64,000 nucleotides of DNA from Epiperipatus broadwayi (Eukaryota; Onychophora; Udeonychophora; Euonychophora; Peripatidae), in NCBI GenBank assembly GCA_028023455.1, contig JAQFVV010006305.1, forward strand, positions 3,771,001-3,835,000, given 5' to 3'. A model generated the notes under the pieces. That model was given only the letters and a program-made list of their open reading frames with translations, ran no database searches and was not told the DNA's origin. Below are positions 49,211 to 62,095 of this stretch, in pieces. A program made the position numbers and the translations under genes. Positions within the stretch are counted from its first letter, which is position 1, and each line of letters opens with the position of its first letter.

Positions 49211-51650
49211 GGACTTGTGATTGAAATTCTTAAAGTATAGTATGCTATTAGAAATAGCTAAGTAATTATAGACGCTCTCAAAATCGTTTTAAAATTATAA
49301 GAGAGATAATTTTTTAAAATAATTTATAAAAGTTACCGATAAATATGCAGTGTTGATTTATTATAATTTCCTATTGATCGTTTCCCTGTCAAAGCTCAAT
49401 TTACTATCGAATGGTCATGAAAACTTCGAATAAGGATAAAATGTATTGGAGACTTTACACTAGAATTTTAACAAACGCTGGATTAACTAGGAGAGTTGCT
49501 AGATGCACAAAAGTAATATGTTGGACTTTGTATAAATTTAAAAAGCTAATGGTAATTAATTTTATAAAATATATATTTAAAAGAATGAGAAATACTTCTT
49601 TATAAAGAAAGTATTTGTGAATTGTAAATCTAAGTATATAACTTAGTAAAGATGGTAAATAATAATGTTTACCTAAATACTTGCCTTGTTAAGTCTTTAT
49701 GTATTAAAAGACTAAATTCTGACAGTTTTAAAAGGCAAATAAATTGGAGATTTAATAAGTAAAGAAATACTTATAAGTAAAATTATGATTATAAAAGTCT
49801 GAACGCTGGTCGTATAGAAGACTCTAAAAATAATCTTACCTAAATATGGGTTAAAGAATGTGCAAATTCAAATATACGTGGATATCCAAATCAATTAAAA
49901 AAATAATTAAATAAGAACATTGTAAACTATAGACTAATACTAAAAATAATAACTTTAAAATAATTTTCTTTTAAAGAAATGAATCTGAATTATAAACTAT
50001 TTTAATTATTATTTTATTCTTATGATGGAACTGACTTTTTCTTTATTTTTAAAAAAAGAATGTTTTTCATTTTTTCATAAAAACTTTTAAAAAACACGTG
50101 ATGTACCGGAAAAGGAAGTAATGTTTGGTGAAACTTTGTGCCTAGGAAAAAGAACAATATAGTTGAATGAAGACACCGTTGGATGTTATGTAATATTTTT
50201 TATTTATTAACTAACATAAATATTTAATTAATTATTAATTTATTGAAAGATAGGAAAGGTACATTTACATTTTTTTTTTTAAAAGTAATAACTAAATATT
50301 AATATAATTTTTATTGCATAAAGTTTATTTTATAATTATACAACACATAATATTTTAAAGAATAACTGTTGAGTGTAAATGTGACATTATTTTGTAAAAC
50401 TGAAATCTTGGAGGACATCGTGTGACGGACTGTACATTGAAGTATCATTTATGGTAAAAATTGTGTAATAATAATAATAATTTGATGTATTTACTATGTT
50501 TTCTTTAGATCAACTAAATGTTATATGATTATTGAATGAATGTATTAATGTTTAAATAATATACACGCATAAGACTAATAATAGCAGTTTTATTATAATA
50601 TGCATACTTTAAATTGATGATGTAAATTTAGTACAACATAATATGAGAACCTAGAAATAATTATATGATTCTTTTGTGAATAAATTTTAATGTTTTCGTT
50701 ACAATTATTATTAGTATAAGTTATTTATTTTTTCTTTTCAAGTTAGTAAGAGATATATAAAAATCTATATTTTATTTGTATTTTTATTAGATAAGTAAGT
50801 TAATTTTACATAGAAATTTATCTCTTGATTGAAGGCTTATTGTATATAGAAGATGAGGTATAAGAGAGTTTGGATCGTTATTATTTTGTTTTAAAATTGG
50901 TCGTTTGTTTTTCTGAAATTAAATAAGGTTAAAATGACTTTTGTAGATAGAAGTTTATTAGGAAGGAATAAGAATAACAAGTAAAAAAGAGTAATAATTT
51001 ATATGAAAAGAATCATAGAATTTTATTTGATATAATACTTTATAAAAGTTGAAATTATTGAATAATTTAAAATATTATTTTTAAAAGTACATATACGTAT
51101 TGCATACTTTGATAAGACATGTAATATAACATTATATCGGAATGAAATAAATGATTATAATATAATAATTGTTGTTATATTACAAAGTTACATCAGTTTA
51201 TACAGTAATTAATATTTGAGTAATACTGATGGTAAATGTAATACATCTTAATACATTATAATATAAATAACAGTAAGACTTAAGTGAAATAGTATTTAAA
51301 TTATTAAAGTTTGTTTATTTACATACATGCTACATGAATGATATCTCACATAAAACCTTTTCTTGTATTAGCTGAGGACAAATGATGTTTTATTAAAATT
51401 TAAAGTCGTAAACTTAATTAAATGTATAGATAGAACATTTTAAGAACTATATAAATTATCTATTTATGATTCTGGAAATAATAACAGTATAAAAATCTTG
51501 TATTATCATTTTTCTTATTTTTGTTTATTTTTTTTTAGTTCCATGTGTAATGTAAATAGTGTAAATAAGTTACTTGTTAAAGTTGATGTAAATAAATTTG
51601 TTTAAGTTGTTTAAAAGTGTGTTGAATTCATTATTTTACACCACAGCATT
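49211..51650. other. Region downstream of promoter-like cluster
   Basis: No recognisable protein. The ORF at 49411-49605 (MVMKTSNKDKMYWRLYTR...) is Lys/Arg-rich and continues the orientation of the promoter, but matches no family I know. AATAAA occurs at about 51590. The segment could be a very long solo LTR, a non-coding RNA locus or neither. Confidence 0.3.
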
Positions 51651-52478
51651 TGACAACAGATAATTTGAATATACATAATATTTGCACAATGTGAATTTAT
51701 TATATTGAGAAAGAAACACAATATTTCTTAATATAATTTATAGAAATTGATTGACATTAACATATGATATTACAATGGTCACAAAGTAATTATAATGCAC
51801 AATATAAGAGTATAATATTATTTATTGCCACAGATTGTTTAAATTATAAGATTTTGGTCTATTTTAAAAATTAAGATACTATATGGAAATGAAAGACATG
51901 TATATGATTTACTTATTTTCTTAATGATTAAAAGTATAATCCAATAGATAAGATTAAGCTATACACTAAATATTATTATTGTCAGTTATTGTTATTAGAA
52001 TAAGTTAGGTGTATTTAGGTTTGATATTAAATCCCTTATCATTCCTATCTACATGAATTATTATTACTTTAAGATAATTAGAAGAACCTGAGATCATTTA
52101 ATTATAGTTCCTTAACAAAAGATTGAGATTTATTTATCTATTATTATTAAAGATAGTTCATTTATAAAAGTCATAAGAGTGCTGTAGAGTTAGTAATGAG
52201 ATAATTAGAAGTAATAGTATTCTTATGCCATTGAGATAGTGTCTTGGAAAGACATTGACTCAATGTAAGTCCAATTACCAATTGTAACTTCACTTCACAG
52301 TCTCATGATTTTAATTAAGTACTTATTTAGTTGGTATATTATATTGAAATATATTAATGTGATAAGTTATAATATTATAAAAATATATTAAAGATAGTTG
52401 TACATATTTTAGCTGAGCATAATGATTTAATTGAGCTAGTCTTATTTTAAATTATATCATATATCGAGAAGTGAGGGT

Positions 52479-52523
<45 letters not shown>

Positions 52524-52527
52524 TATC
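51651..52527. other. No gene recognised; (TA)n tract
   Basis: A (TA)n microsatellite lies at about 52481-52519. No frames or repeats otherwise. Confidence 0.55.
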
Positions 52528-52760
52528 ATTAAAAACCAATCAACACTAAGACATTCCCAATATCAATAACAACCAACTATTTTAAACTGTTGTCAAGGCA
52601 ACCTTCTTTTAACAATAAAGATGAAATCCCCTTATACAGGCACTAAAAATTGCAACTTGACCACAAAAATTGAAATTATTGATACAAAAAAGTTTAAATC
52701 AATCTTTTTAAACATATAAATGTAACCTATTCTGAATGTAGACTAATAAGTAGTCAATTA
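52528..52760 (+). repeat. Dispersed repeat family DR2, copy 2
   Basis: Shares with 24423-24645 the start ATTAAAAACCA.TCAACACT, the blocks GTCAAGGCAAC and GCAACTTGACCACA, and the end TAGTCAATTA. It carries an extra segment near 52718-52745 absent from copy 1. Confidence 0.8.
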
Positions 52761-52860
52761 TAACATTACAAATTATAGTTATAAATTTCAACTTGCATCC
52801 AAAGTATTACTTAAATAATAAGTGTAATAATGCTCAATGCTAAATGAGTTTATAACTAAT

Positions 52861-52918
52861 CATTAAAATCCAGTCAATACTTAGACAATACCAATATCAA
52901 CAACAAACAACAATTTCA
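52861..52918 (+). repeat. Dispersed repeat family DR2, truncated copy 3
   Basis: CATTAAAATCCAGTCAATAC to AACAACAATTTCA matches only the first 58 bp of the family. It lies 100 bp beyond copy 2 in the same orientation. Confidence 0.75.
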
Positions 52919-53721
52919 GTATATATTTCACTACATAAAAATTTTTAAATTGCTTTAAAAATAAATTTGAAAATATAAATATATATTATCTAGCAGTATT
53001 TCTTTAATAAGTAATTTCTATTTGATATTTTCATATCTACAAAATCTTACAGTGTTTTTAAAATAGATGGAATCACTTATAATATTAAAAGTACATCATT
53101 CAAGCTTATGATACATTTCTTGATCTAATTTTTATTTAAAATTGCATTTTCATACCATTAGATAAGAGATTTTTAAAAATATTTTTTTAACAACAAAACA
53201 AGTTTTTATTCATTAGATAATTAATTATAAAAGCATTAATAATAGAATGTACTAAAAAATAAAATAATTTGCATTAACTAAATTTTTTTAATACATATTT
53301 ATTTTAATTTAATGAATTGTGATTTAACAGTCTATCAACCTCCTCTGATGTTATAAATTCAAAATAGTGTTCATAAAATGTACAATTATCATTAAGTAAA
53401 AGTCACACAAATTACAATGCATTTATTATGCAATATATTTACACTTATATTGCTAATATTTTAAAAATAATAATATACTTAGTAAAATGTTTATTCATTA
53501 ATCTTCACTTTTTTTCAATTTTTAAACTTGTTTTTTTTTTTTTTAATCAAATTTTTAACTTTTAACATGTTTGAATTAGGGATAGCAAATTAAATATTTT
53601 TTATAGTAGGAAGCCATTATAATTATTTGTTTTTATATGATATTCTTGAGTAATGAGACAGTTTAGAGAATAAATTGATTCATTGCCCAGAGTAAAGCTA
53701 CACCCACAGTTTATATATATA
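52919..53721. other. Nothing recognised
   Basis: Very AT-rich with T runs. Confidence 0.55.
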
Positions 53722-53878
53722 TATAATTGAAATAATAAATTTAATGGTTTGCAAACTATTACAAACAATACTTAAATCCGCAGAAGTACTTTTGATTTAA
53801 GGATTGTTTGTAATAGTTTGTAAACTGTTAAATTTATTATTTCAATTATAATTACAATTTTGTTTTTAATTAACGAAC
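53722..53878. mobile_element. Fold-back element family FB1, copy 2
   Basis: Left arm from 53722 and right arm to about 53853 match the arms of 12601-12860, but the centre is deleted, leaving a shorter hairpin. The right end (ACAATTTTGTTTTTAATTAA, to 53878) is the complement of the left end of copy 1, fixing the family's termini. Confidence 0.75.
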
Positions 53879-53886
53879 ATTTTATT

Positions 53887-53922
<36 letters not shown>

Positions 53923-54674
53923 AACCAGATACTTTATCAACTTCAAAAGCAATCATTAAAGAATCAAAAACAAAATGTATAGTTATAAAGATTTTAAAAG
54001 AAAATAGTATTTAAAAATTTTGTATTTTTTTATTTATAATTTTATCAAGAGTAGTGCTATAGCTCACATACTTAATCATATTTTTCAAACTATATAATTT
54101 TCAATTGAAAAGAATTTTAATTAAGATAATTGTTTACTTTTGCATTTTGATTTTAATGTATTTTAAATGCTGAGACTTATTTCTCATGCAATTATTGTTA
54201 GCAAAAAGGTAAGAGCTCTGACTAGATTTTATTTTAATTAAGATTACATGGAAGATAAAAATAGCCTTAGTTAAAATTGGATTAGGCAGAAATTAAGGAT
54301 AATACATAAAAAGCCCTGTTTGTTGGGACTGGATTAGATTAGATTTTTCACTAATTGTGGATAACTAATCTTATATTTGATTTTTGACAATTGCCAATTG
54401 TGTTTTATATTATAACTGCTAATATATTATATTTTACAAATTGAAAAATTACTGATCACTATTTGCTGTGATAATAGCAACCATCCTTCAGTATGCCAAA
54501 ACTATACACCATGAGAAATCTTCTTAAAGGTATGCTGGGTCAAACCAATCCAAAGATGAAACCTGGAGCTCAAAATTGTGCCTTCAAGAACATGTCCTAT
54601 TTGTCTAGTTTGAAACTTAGCCTAAAGATTGCCTTTGTACACCACTTCCAGGTTGCCGGAGATCAAAAATCATC
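53879..54674. other. No gene recognised; (AT)n tract
   Basis: An (AT)n tract at about 53889-53921. A frame at 54493-54678 (61 codons, +) is in GC-richer sequence and may belong to the retroelement that follows. Confidence 0.45.
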
Positions 54675-54845
54675 ATAATGAACTCTGAATAGAAATAAAT
54701 ATTGCACATCCCACTAAAGAAATCAGTCAGACAAAATAATGAACTCTAGATAGAAATAAACATTGGTACCCAACTGATGAAATCATCCTGACAGAACATT
54801 AACACCAGAGGTAAATAAACATTTTTATATCTTAACCAGGACTTC
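54675..54845. repeat. Three diverged 61-bp tandem units
   Basis: ATAATGAACTCTGAATAG at 54675, ATAATGAACTCTAGATAG at 54736 and a more worn CATTAACACCAGAG at 54797, each followed by AAATAAA(C/T)ATT. Repeats like these are common in LTR U3 regions, and a gypsy relic lies downstream. Confidence 0.75.
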
Positions 54846-56380
54846 ACACTCTTTGTTTAAATCTCTTTGCTTATGTTTTACCTTGATACAAAAGCAATAT
54901 GAACAATTATTCATAATGATTTAGATAAATATTTCTTTTATTGTATATATTATTTTTAATGGAATCTATAATTGCAGAGTCTTAGTTTTAAGATTTTAAA
55001 TTTACTTGCTGAGAATGTATTGTGAGTTTATATTTTATACTTGTTTTTTTTTTCATATATCATTAATTATTGTTAACAGCTTTGGCAGATATAAGAAGTT
55101 TTCTTTTTAGGTCACCTATCCCCTTTTATTTAAAAATTAACTAGTTCAATGTGTGTTTAAATTTGTTGCAGATCATAAATCTTTTTTGGCTAGCAATTTA
55201 TCGATTATATAGTTCTGTTTTTTTAAAACTGCAGAGATTTTGTTTTATTCTATTTAAGATTAATGTAAAATTGTAATCTTTTATCATGGTTTGTCAGAGT
55301 TAACCTTAAGGGACTTCTTATGAGTATTTTCAGACATATGACATTCCTATTATATCTTGAGGTTTTACTGGGTTTTAGGGAAAGTTTGCTCTGTGCTGTT
55401 CATTCACTTCTGTACAATATCATTTTTTTAAATCTCTAAATAAAGTGGAATTGGTTTAGATAACTTGCTGGTAAAAAGAAATTATAATTCCCTTTAAGAT
55501 TAGATGAGAAAACAAAATTATTTGCTGAAGTGTTTATAATATTCACTTGCGTTCTCCAACCAATAAGCTTGCAGAAGTGGCTCAAATGTTTATATTTTTC
55601 TTTGACGGATATTTATTTTAAACTAATAATTTTTGAATTTAATAAACTTTACAAATTTAATATTTATTTTACTTGTTTGCTAATGTTTGATTCTGTGTCA
55701 TGTCCCTCAATTGTCTGAACAATGTTTAAGATCTCTTTCTCTCCCTGAGTCTAGGTGATAGCATTTACCATCATCAACTTTGATCACCATAAATTAAATT
55801 TTCTAGGTTGACAGTGGCCTAGTGGGGACCCTTAATAATAAAAAATGGATTGTAAGTTTTAGTGATATCAACATGGGACTTTGGTTTGAAAACCCATGTG
55901 AGACTTTGTTCAGACAGTTGAAGAATGCTTTAGAGGTAGTGAGCAACATTTAGTATTAGGGATTGTTGGAGCAGTTTGGAGTAGGTGGTTCATCTTTTAA
56001 TATGGAAAAATTTGTTGATTTCTAAAAAAATTTGAAGGAAAAAAAAAGAGACATAAATAAAGATTAGCAGTCATATTTTCCAAAATAACAAAATTAAAAA
56101 TATATAGTTAAGTTTGGAATTAAATAAATGTCTGGTTATTTTTCAATAGGAAGAGAGGCAGAAAGATAGAGATGATAAAGAGTGCCAAGATGGGATAGCA
56201 AACTCATCAGGAGATAAGGACAATAGGTCAGCAAAATATTCTTTACTTTAAGAAAAAAATAGACCAGACACTAAAGAAATTGGACATCATGGGGAAAGAT
56301 AAATGTGAACATGGGAATATCAGAAATGGAGTAGAGAATAGGCAAATTAAGATTGATCCAGATAAAATCTTTCAGGGCTC
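54846..56380 (+). other. Probable 5' region of the gypsy relic
   Basis: No paired LTR could be found. A GTGGCCTAGTGGGGACCC segment near 55816-55833 is in the right place for a worn primer binding site, followed by purine-rich, gag-like sequence. These are inferences from position. Confidence 0.3.
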
Positions 56381-59300
56381 ATATAGGAGAAAGTCTGGCA
56401 ATGCATCTTGAAAGCCTTCAAGAAATGTTTCCAATTTCATAAATGGTGAGAACAAGAAAAGATTGCATTTGCCTGCAACCATTTATAGGGTGAAGCCAAA
56501 AATTGGAGGCATACTTTAAGCATGAAGTGACAGGCATTTAGAGATTATAGTTGTGCAATCATGCACAATTTTTGGAGTGAAGAGAGAGCAGTGCATTTTA
56601 GTAAAGTATTATAGCAAGAATATTCTAGGGTGAATGGAAAAACCTATACTGAATTTTTTCTAGAAACAATCTGTAATACTGAAGTTGTTGACAGTATTTT
56701 CTTTGTCTGAGAGCAAAATAATCAGAATAATAAGGAACAATATGACAAGTCTTATAACAAACCATGCTGAGCAATAATAAGATCCTAATCAAAGAAGCAG
56801 TAAAATTATTATCAGATAAGAATCATAGTTGGGTTTGTGAAGAACATGAGAGAAGAAGGAAGAAGCAGCATTCAGGATGGAACCAGAGTTCAATATGGTG
56901 GTGAATAAAGATGAAGCAACATTAGTCAGAGCTAATTAGACTTGTCCCATCATAACCATAAAGATTGGATCCCTCTTGACAAAAAGCTTTAATTGATTTT
57001 GGGAGTCAGATATCCCTGCTTTCAAGTCATTTTTATTTGCAGAAATAAAGGAACAGATACATCTGTATATACTTCCCCTAAAGAGAATGCCGGTTACAAT
57101 GACTACTAAAAAGAAGGCAAGCATAGAAATGAAGCAGTTGTGGATACAGCGGCATTTGGGAGACATGGAATTGGACCAGGTCATAATTTGAAATTATTTT
57201 CTATGTATGCATATTTCATTGCAGAGAAAGCGTAATACCTTGGAGGTGTTAAAAATTATCAGTCACTGCAAATATAATGTATACAGCAAGTAATAGACAC
57301 AGTTAAAATGAAAAATAAAGTGGAACAGTCCATTCTAAGAGGATAGAGCAACAACATCTTCTAATGGACATCTTAAAGCAGAGTTATACAGTTTTTTCTA
57401 ATATACTGCAAGCTATTGAAGAGTATCTCCATGGTATTAACTTAAAGAAGAAAATCATTTGTAAAGTCAATCCTACCCTATTCCAAGTCAGTACAAAGCT
57501 GAAGTGGATAGTCAGATACAGCAGATGATCAAATGGGGTGTTATTGGTAAGCAAGCATCCCTATATATTAACTCTTTAGTAGTGGTGAAGAAAAAAGACA
57601 TGCCATTAGAATATGTTTCGATGCTTGGCAATTGGATGCTATCACAGTTCTTGAAAGGGACATTCCTCCTACAATAATCAAACCTCTAGTTAAGTTTAAA
57701 AAAAACATTTTTACTATGCTGGACCTAACTTCCATGGTATTCTCCATCCATCCAACCACTGATATACTGGTTTTCAGTATAAAGGATGTAAATATGTTTT
57801 TAATTGGATGCCTTTTGGCCTGATTAATAGTGGGTCAAAACTTTTAAGATATCTGGGCCAGATTTTACTTAAAAAGATAAAGAATATTAGTGTAATGTAC
57901 ATGGGCTATGTGGTTATTAGTTCCAGAAATATAGAACATTAGAAAAGTTTTTAACAGAGTGCCATCAAAAAATGTCTCTATCAATTTGCACAAGTTATTT
58001 TGCCATGGATGAGGTGGTATTTTTATGCTCTTTGATCAGAAAGAATGGCATTAAGATCCATCCAGATAAATGGGCTATGATTGAGTGTTTTCCTACACCT
58101 TCCAGCAAGTGTTAGGTATGATCCTTTTTAAAACTATGCAACTTTTATCATCGATTCTATTAAAACTTCACTATAGATTCATCAACTTTGCTCCAGTGAA
58201 GTTTCCAACAGAAACAAGAGTTTCACTGTATCAAGAGGAAGTTCCTAAAAGAAGTAGTTCTGGATTTTCTGGCTTATCCTGACTTTTCTCAAACTTTCTA
58301 CACATAAACTGACAGTAGAAGACAAGACTTGGGGGTAGTCTTATTTCAAATCAATGAAAAGAAATGCCTCAAGATATTCAATTTTTGTAGTTGAACACTT
58401 AAGAGTGCTAAAAACGATTATACTACTACAGAAAAGGAAGCACTGGCTATTGTATGGGCTTTTGGAAAGTTTAAACAATTTTTGCTGGGATCAAACATCA
58501 TTGTTATTACCAATTATAAAATGTTTAGAATTTCTGGACAGCAATTACTTGACAAATGATCAGATGGTTTGATGAAGCCTAGTCTTACAGAAATTCCAAT
58601 ATAGAGTTGTTTATTGCCAAGACAGGGAAAACATTGTGGCAGGAGTCATCAACCCATAGATCTACCTCAGAGTCACCTCATGTCAGATAATTTAGTTATG
58701 GCAGCAATTATATTGGCTATGGATGAGTCAGTGGAGCAAGATTTATGGAGGTTCCCTGAAATACAGGCAGCAAATGCAGATTATGATCAGATGTTAGCAC
58801 ATTAGAGAGGTGCACTCACTCCATCACTGACAATCGCAGCTATCTTAGAGCAACATGAAAGAGCCTATCGATTCAAGGATGGATACTCAGAAGGGGTTTC
58901 ATGGAGGACCCTCATATCTAAAAGATTTAGGAACTGGCCGATTAAATACATACACTGCCTTTATGGACATTTTGGGCCACAGAAGATTACTCCAAGAATA
59001 ATTTTATTGGCCTGCGATGTATCAAATATTTTATCTGTTCTCAGAATTTGCCACATATGTTCACAAATGAAGCATGTAAATAAAAAAATTACTGAAGTCA
59101 TACAACCCATTTTGGCCCAGAATCCTAATAAATTACTAGCCATAGACTTTTATGGACCATTACCAGATTACAGATTATATTGGTTCTTAGTTGTAATGTA
59201 TTATGTTTTCTCAAAATAGGTGACAGCTTACCCACAAAGAAGGTCCTATGCCTGAAGCACTATTAAAGTCTTGCAAGAATAGCATATTCCTAGAATTGAA

Positions 59301-59760
59301 AAACCACAGTTTATACTCACTGACCATGGTACACCATTTAAATAATGTCAATGGAAGCAGTGGATTCAACAACAGGATATACAACATTTATTACTGTCTA
59401 TACCCAATCCTCAATCTTATCCCTGTGAACAGATTATGAGAGAGTTAAACCACCTGTTTCGATTGCATGTCAGCAAGAACCACAGAGAATGGGTGAAAGA
59501 AATTTAGAATATTAACCAACTATATCATTGGAACCCAAAATGAGTCCATAGGGTTTACACCAATTAGATTACATTTTAGGCAGAAATATCCTGTACTTAC
59601 AATCACCATTTTTAACTGAATGCAATACAATAAAAGAAAAATAATTAGAAGATTGTCATCAAATGCAAATATAATTAGTAAACATAGCATCAGATTTAAA
59701 AAAGGCATACTGTAAAATCTTAAGCTAATCATCATCAAATTAATGCCAATCAAGAGACAC
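56381..59760 (+). pseudogene. Ty3/gypsy gag-pol pseudogene
   Basis: Gag, protease, RT, RNase H and integrase appear in Ty3/gypsy order. Gag: FKKCFQFHKW...KIAFACNHL.GEAKNW (about 56410-56520). Protease: ALIDFGSQISLLSS (56986-57027; the DTG triad reads DFG). RT: YPIPSQYKAEVD (about 57478-57515), LVVVKKKD (about 57576-57600), LDAITV, then F.WMPFGLINSGSK and the catalytic box VMYMGYVV (57895-57918; normally YVDD), then NGIKIHPDKWA. RNase H: TDSR..DLGVVLF (about 58308-58348) and TTTEKEALAIVWAF.KFKQFLLG (58420-58490). Integrase: HICSQMKHV (about 59050-59080), LAIDFYGPL (about 59135-59160), FILTDHGTPF (59309-59338), then NYHWNPK-like core end to about 59600. Active-site losses plus numerous stops and shifts make it inactive. 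Confidence 0.85.
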
Positions 59761-60340
59761 AATATTATTACAAAAACAATCATCAATATATATTGATGCA
59801 TGCAGGTACATAAATAGCAAAATAATTGTTAAAACTAAACATGCTTAAAAAACAATGGAATCATTATGTCAATAGTGATCTTTATCAATAATCAAACATC
59901 TAACACCATGAGTGTACTGGCCATAAGTGGACTAAATATTACCATCATGAAGCAAATAATAAAAAAATATGGTCTTGAAAGATTACTTTAGTTCCATTTA
60001 AATAATTTTTATCACCCATCCCATTATTCTAAAAGCTTTGGATATATGTGAAGAAAAGTAAGGACATAAAAATATTTAACTTAGTGATAAACACAATTAG
60101 TAAAGTAATTTCAAACAATATAAATATATGTAGCAATGATGTCTGGTACAAAGATCAAAATTTCTCACTAAAACATTATGGCATGTACTCGTTACATCTG
60201 CTTCACATCGTGTCAGATTTAAATGATAAATTTTGTTATTTTAGCAAAGACTTTCTCAAGTGCTTATAGTCAGAAATATCTGATTCATAAGCACTTGAGG
60301 TAAGCTCTTTTGGTTGTTTATACTAGCTTAGACAATAAAA
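59761..60340. other. Unassigned; includes a hairpin
   Basis: A frame of 73 codons (60048-60269, +) is unrecognised. CTCAAGTGCTTAT (about 60254-60266) and ATAAGCACTTGAG (about 60286-60298) form a 13-bp perfect stem with further pairing inside. Confidence 0.45.
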
Positions 60341-61717
60341 AATGAGCTTTGGTTATAATTTTCTAAACCAGGAAAATCAGAAACTAGAATCAAGTATGTA
60401 CTCCTATAGCATTAACCATGCTGAGCAAGGCCGTAGTAAGCCTACTTTAAACAGTCAGCAAGAAGATAGAAAATCTAAATTGGTGTTTCAAAATCAATGA
60501 ATATTACTCAGAAACAATATAGACAATGCTAAAAAATCCCAGGAAAATATTCAAAGTCAAGGAAAAAAATTAACCAATTACAAAATTAAAAACATCTTAT
60601 AAAAGCAAAAGAACGATACAGCTGTATCGACCATGCTTAAATATTGTAAAATAAGTCTAATATAACTTTAAGAGAGGAAACACAGTTTTTATCTCTCATA
60701 ATGAACAAAACAATTTTAAAAATAATCTGTTCCAAAGAGAAACTCATTTACAAACAAGTAAAATTAAAAAAAACCCGCAATTTTAAAAAGCACAGATGGC
60801 GCTCAAAAGGAAATCAATGCTCAGCACTGCAACAAAGTGTTATATGAGCAGAATGGTGCAATAAAATCAGTTTCAACACTAAATTATGAAGAAATAGATG
60901 CGAAAATATCTTCCCAAGATAAATTTGTTCATTCTATCCATTTACAAGTTGTTTTTGACAGCAATCCAAACTCTGATGCTTCCCATAAATATTCCAAAAA
61001 TAATCATGACGGTGATAAAATATCAAGTATACTGTGCACATTGTGGTTTGAAGGAAGATTGATTTTCCAAGTTTAATTTCTAACTCTGATGCTGGAAACA
61101 AACAAATGATTATTCTATAGCTGCTCAAAGCCCCTTTTCCACTGTACAAGCAAAACCTAAGATAAGCCATTCTAATCAACAGAATTTATAGACTTATGCC
61201 TTGACAGTTGGGAAATGCAATACTAACATTCAGAAACAAAAAGCAAATGAGAAATCTCCTCAATACCCTATTATTGAATTTGAGAATGAAGAAAACTATG
61301 ATATTAATAAAGTAAATGAACAGCTCCAAAATCAAGATAACATAATCTCAAACCTGGATAACTATCAATCCATCAGCCAGAAGTTTAACCCTAGGATACA
61401 ACCAATTTTAGCCCTAGGATACTACCAATTCTATACAACTTGTTCCTAAACTACCACAATGACAAATTTTTTAATCTTGAGCACCACTAATAACAACTGC
61501 AATCTCTTTTCATTTCCAAACAGATGATTTCTTCACACTCATCAAGGATCAGCAACTTGAGGAAGCAGTTAAGAGGGTCTACCACTACCCAAACATAAGA
61601 TACTTCATCGTAGAATTTAATAATCTACTGCAGAAGGAACTCTTCAAGAGAACTCAAATGTTTTTGAAGCAAAGATATTTAATTAAAAATAGATATGAAC
61701 AGACTGAGGATTGACTT

Positions 61718-61865
61718 ATGGTCTTGCTCATAACTGCTACATTAATTTTTAACAAATGGACTTTCAGACTCCTAGTCAAGTGTGACACAATGGTCTTTCT
61801 CATAACTGCTACATTAATGTTTTCCAAATGGACTTACAGAGACCCCTGGTTAAGTGTAGCATGAT
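61718..61865. repeat. Diverged 72-bp direct duplication
   Basis: ATGGTCTTGCTCATAACTGC to GTCAAGTGTGACACA is repeated from 61790 with about 80-85 percent identity by eye. Confidence 0.8.
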
Positions 61866-62018
61866 AACACAATTCAGATACCTGATGACAAAGTGGGCAG
61901 GCATTGCATTTATATCTAATAGTGCAGCCTTTTTATTAAAACTGAACTCAGGCATCTCTCCACTGGTCATTCCTTCCATGTTAGAAGAAAAAAGTGTCCA
62001 ATCTTTCTATCTGTTTGA

Positions 62019-62095
62019 GGGGTTCAACATCAATATTTTATTTGTGGGGATTGGAGGGGGGTTTAACACCAATATTTTATTTGTGGGGATTGGAC
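62019..62095. repeat. Tandem duplication, about 38-bp unit
   Basis: GGGTTCAACATCAATATTTT and the following GTGGGGATTGGA occur twice with three differences; G-rich ends are unusual here. Confidence 0.9.

Noticed and set aside
54771-54797. CTGATGA followed by GACAGAAC as a fourth hammerhead-like site
   Set aside because: The second core reads GAAC, not GAAA, and it lies inside an ordinary tandem repeat unit.
56936-57184. Minus-strand ORF of 82 codons
   Set aside because: Antisense to the gypsy protease segment on the plus strand.
59520-59801. Minus-strand ORF of 93 codons with hydrophobic character
   Set aside because: It overlaps the end of the gypsy integrase on the other strand; hydrophobicity follows from AT-rich antisense codons.
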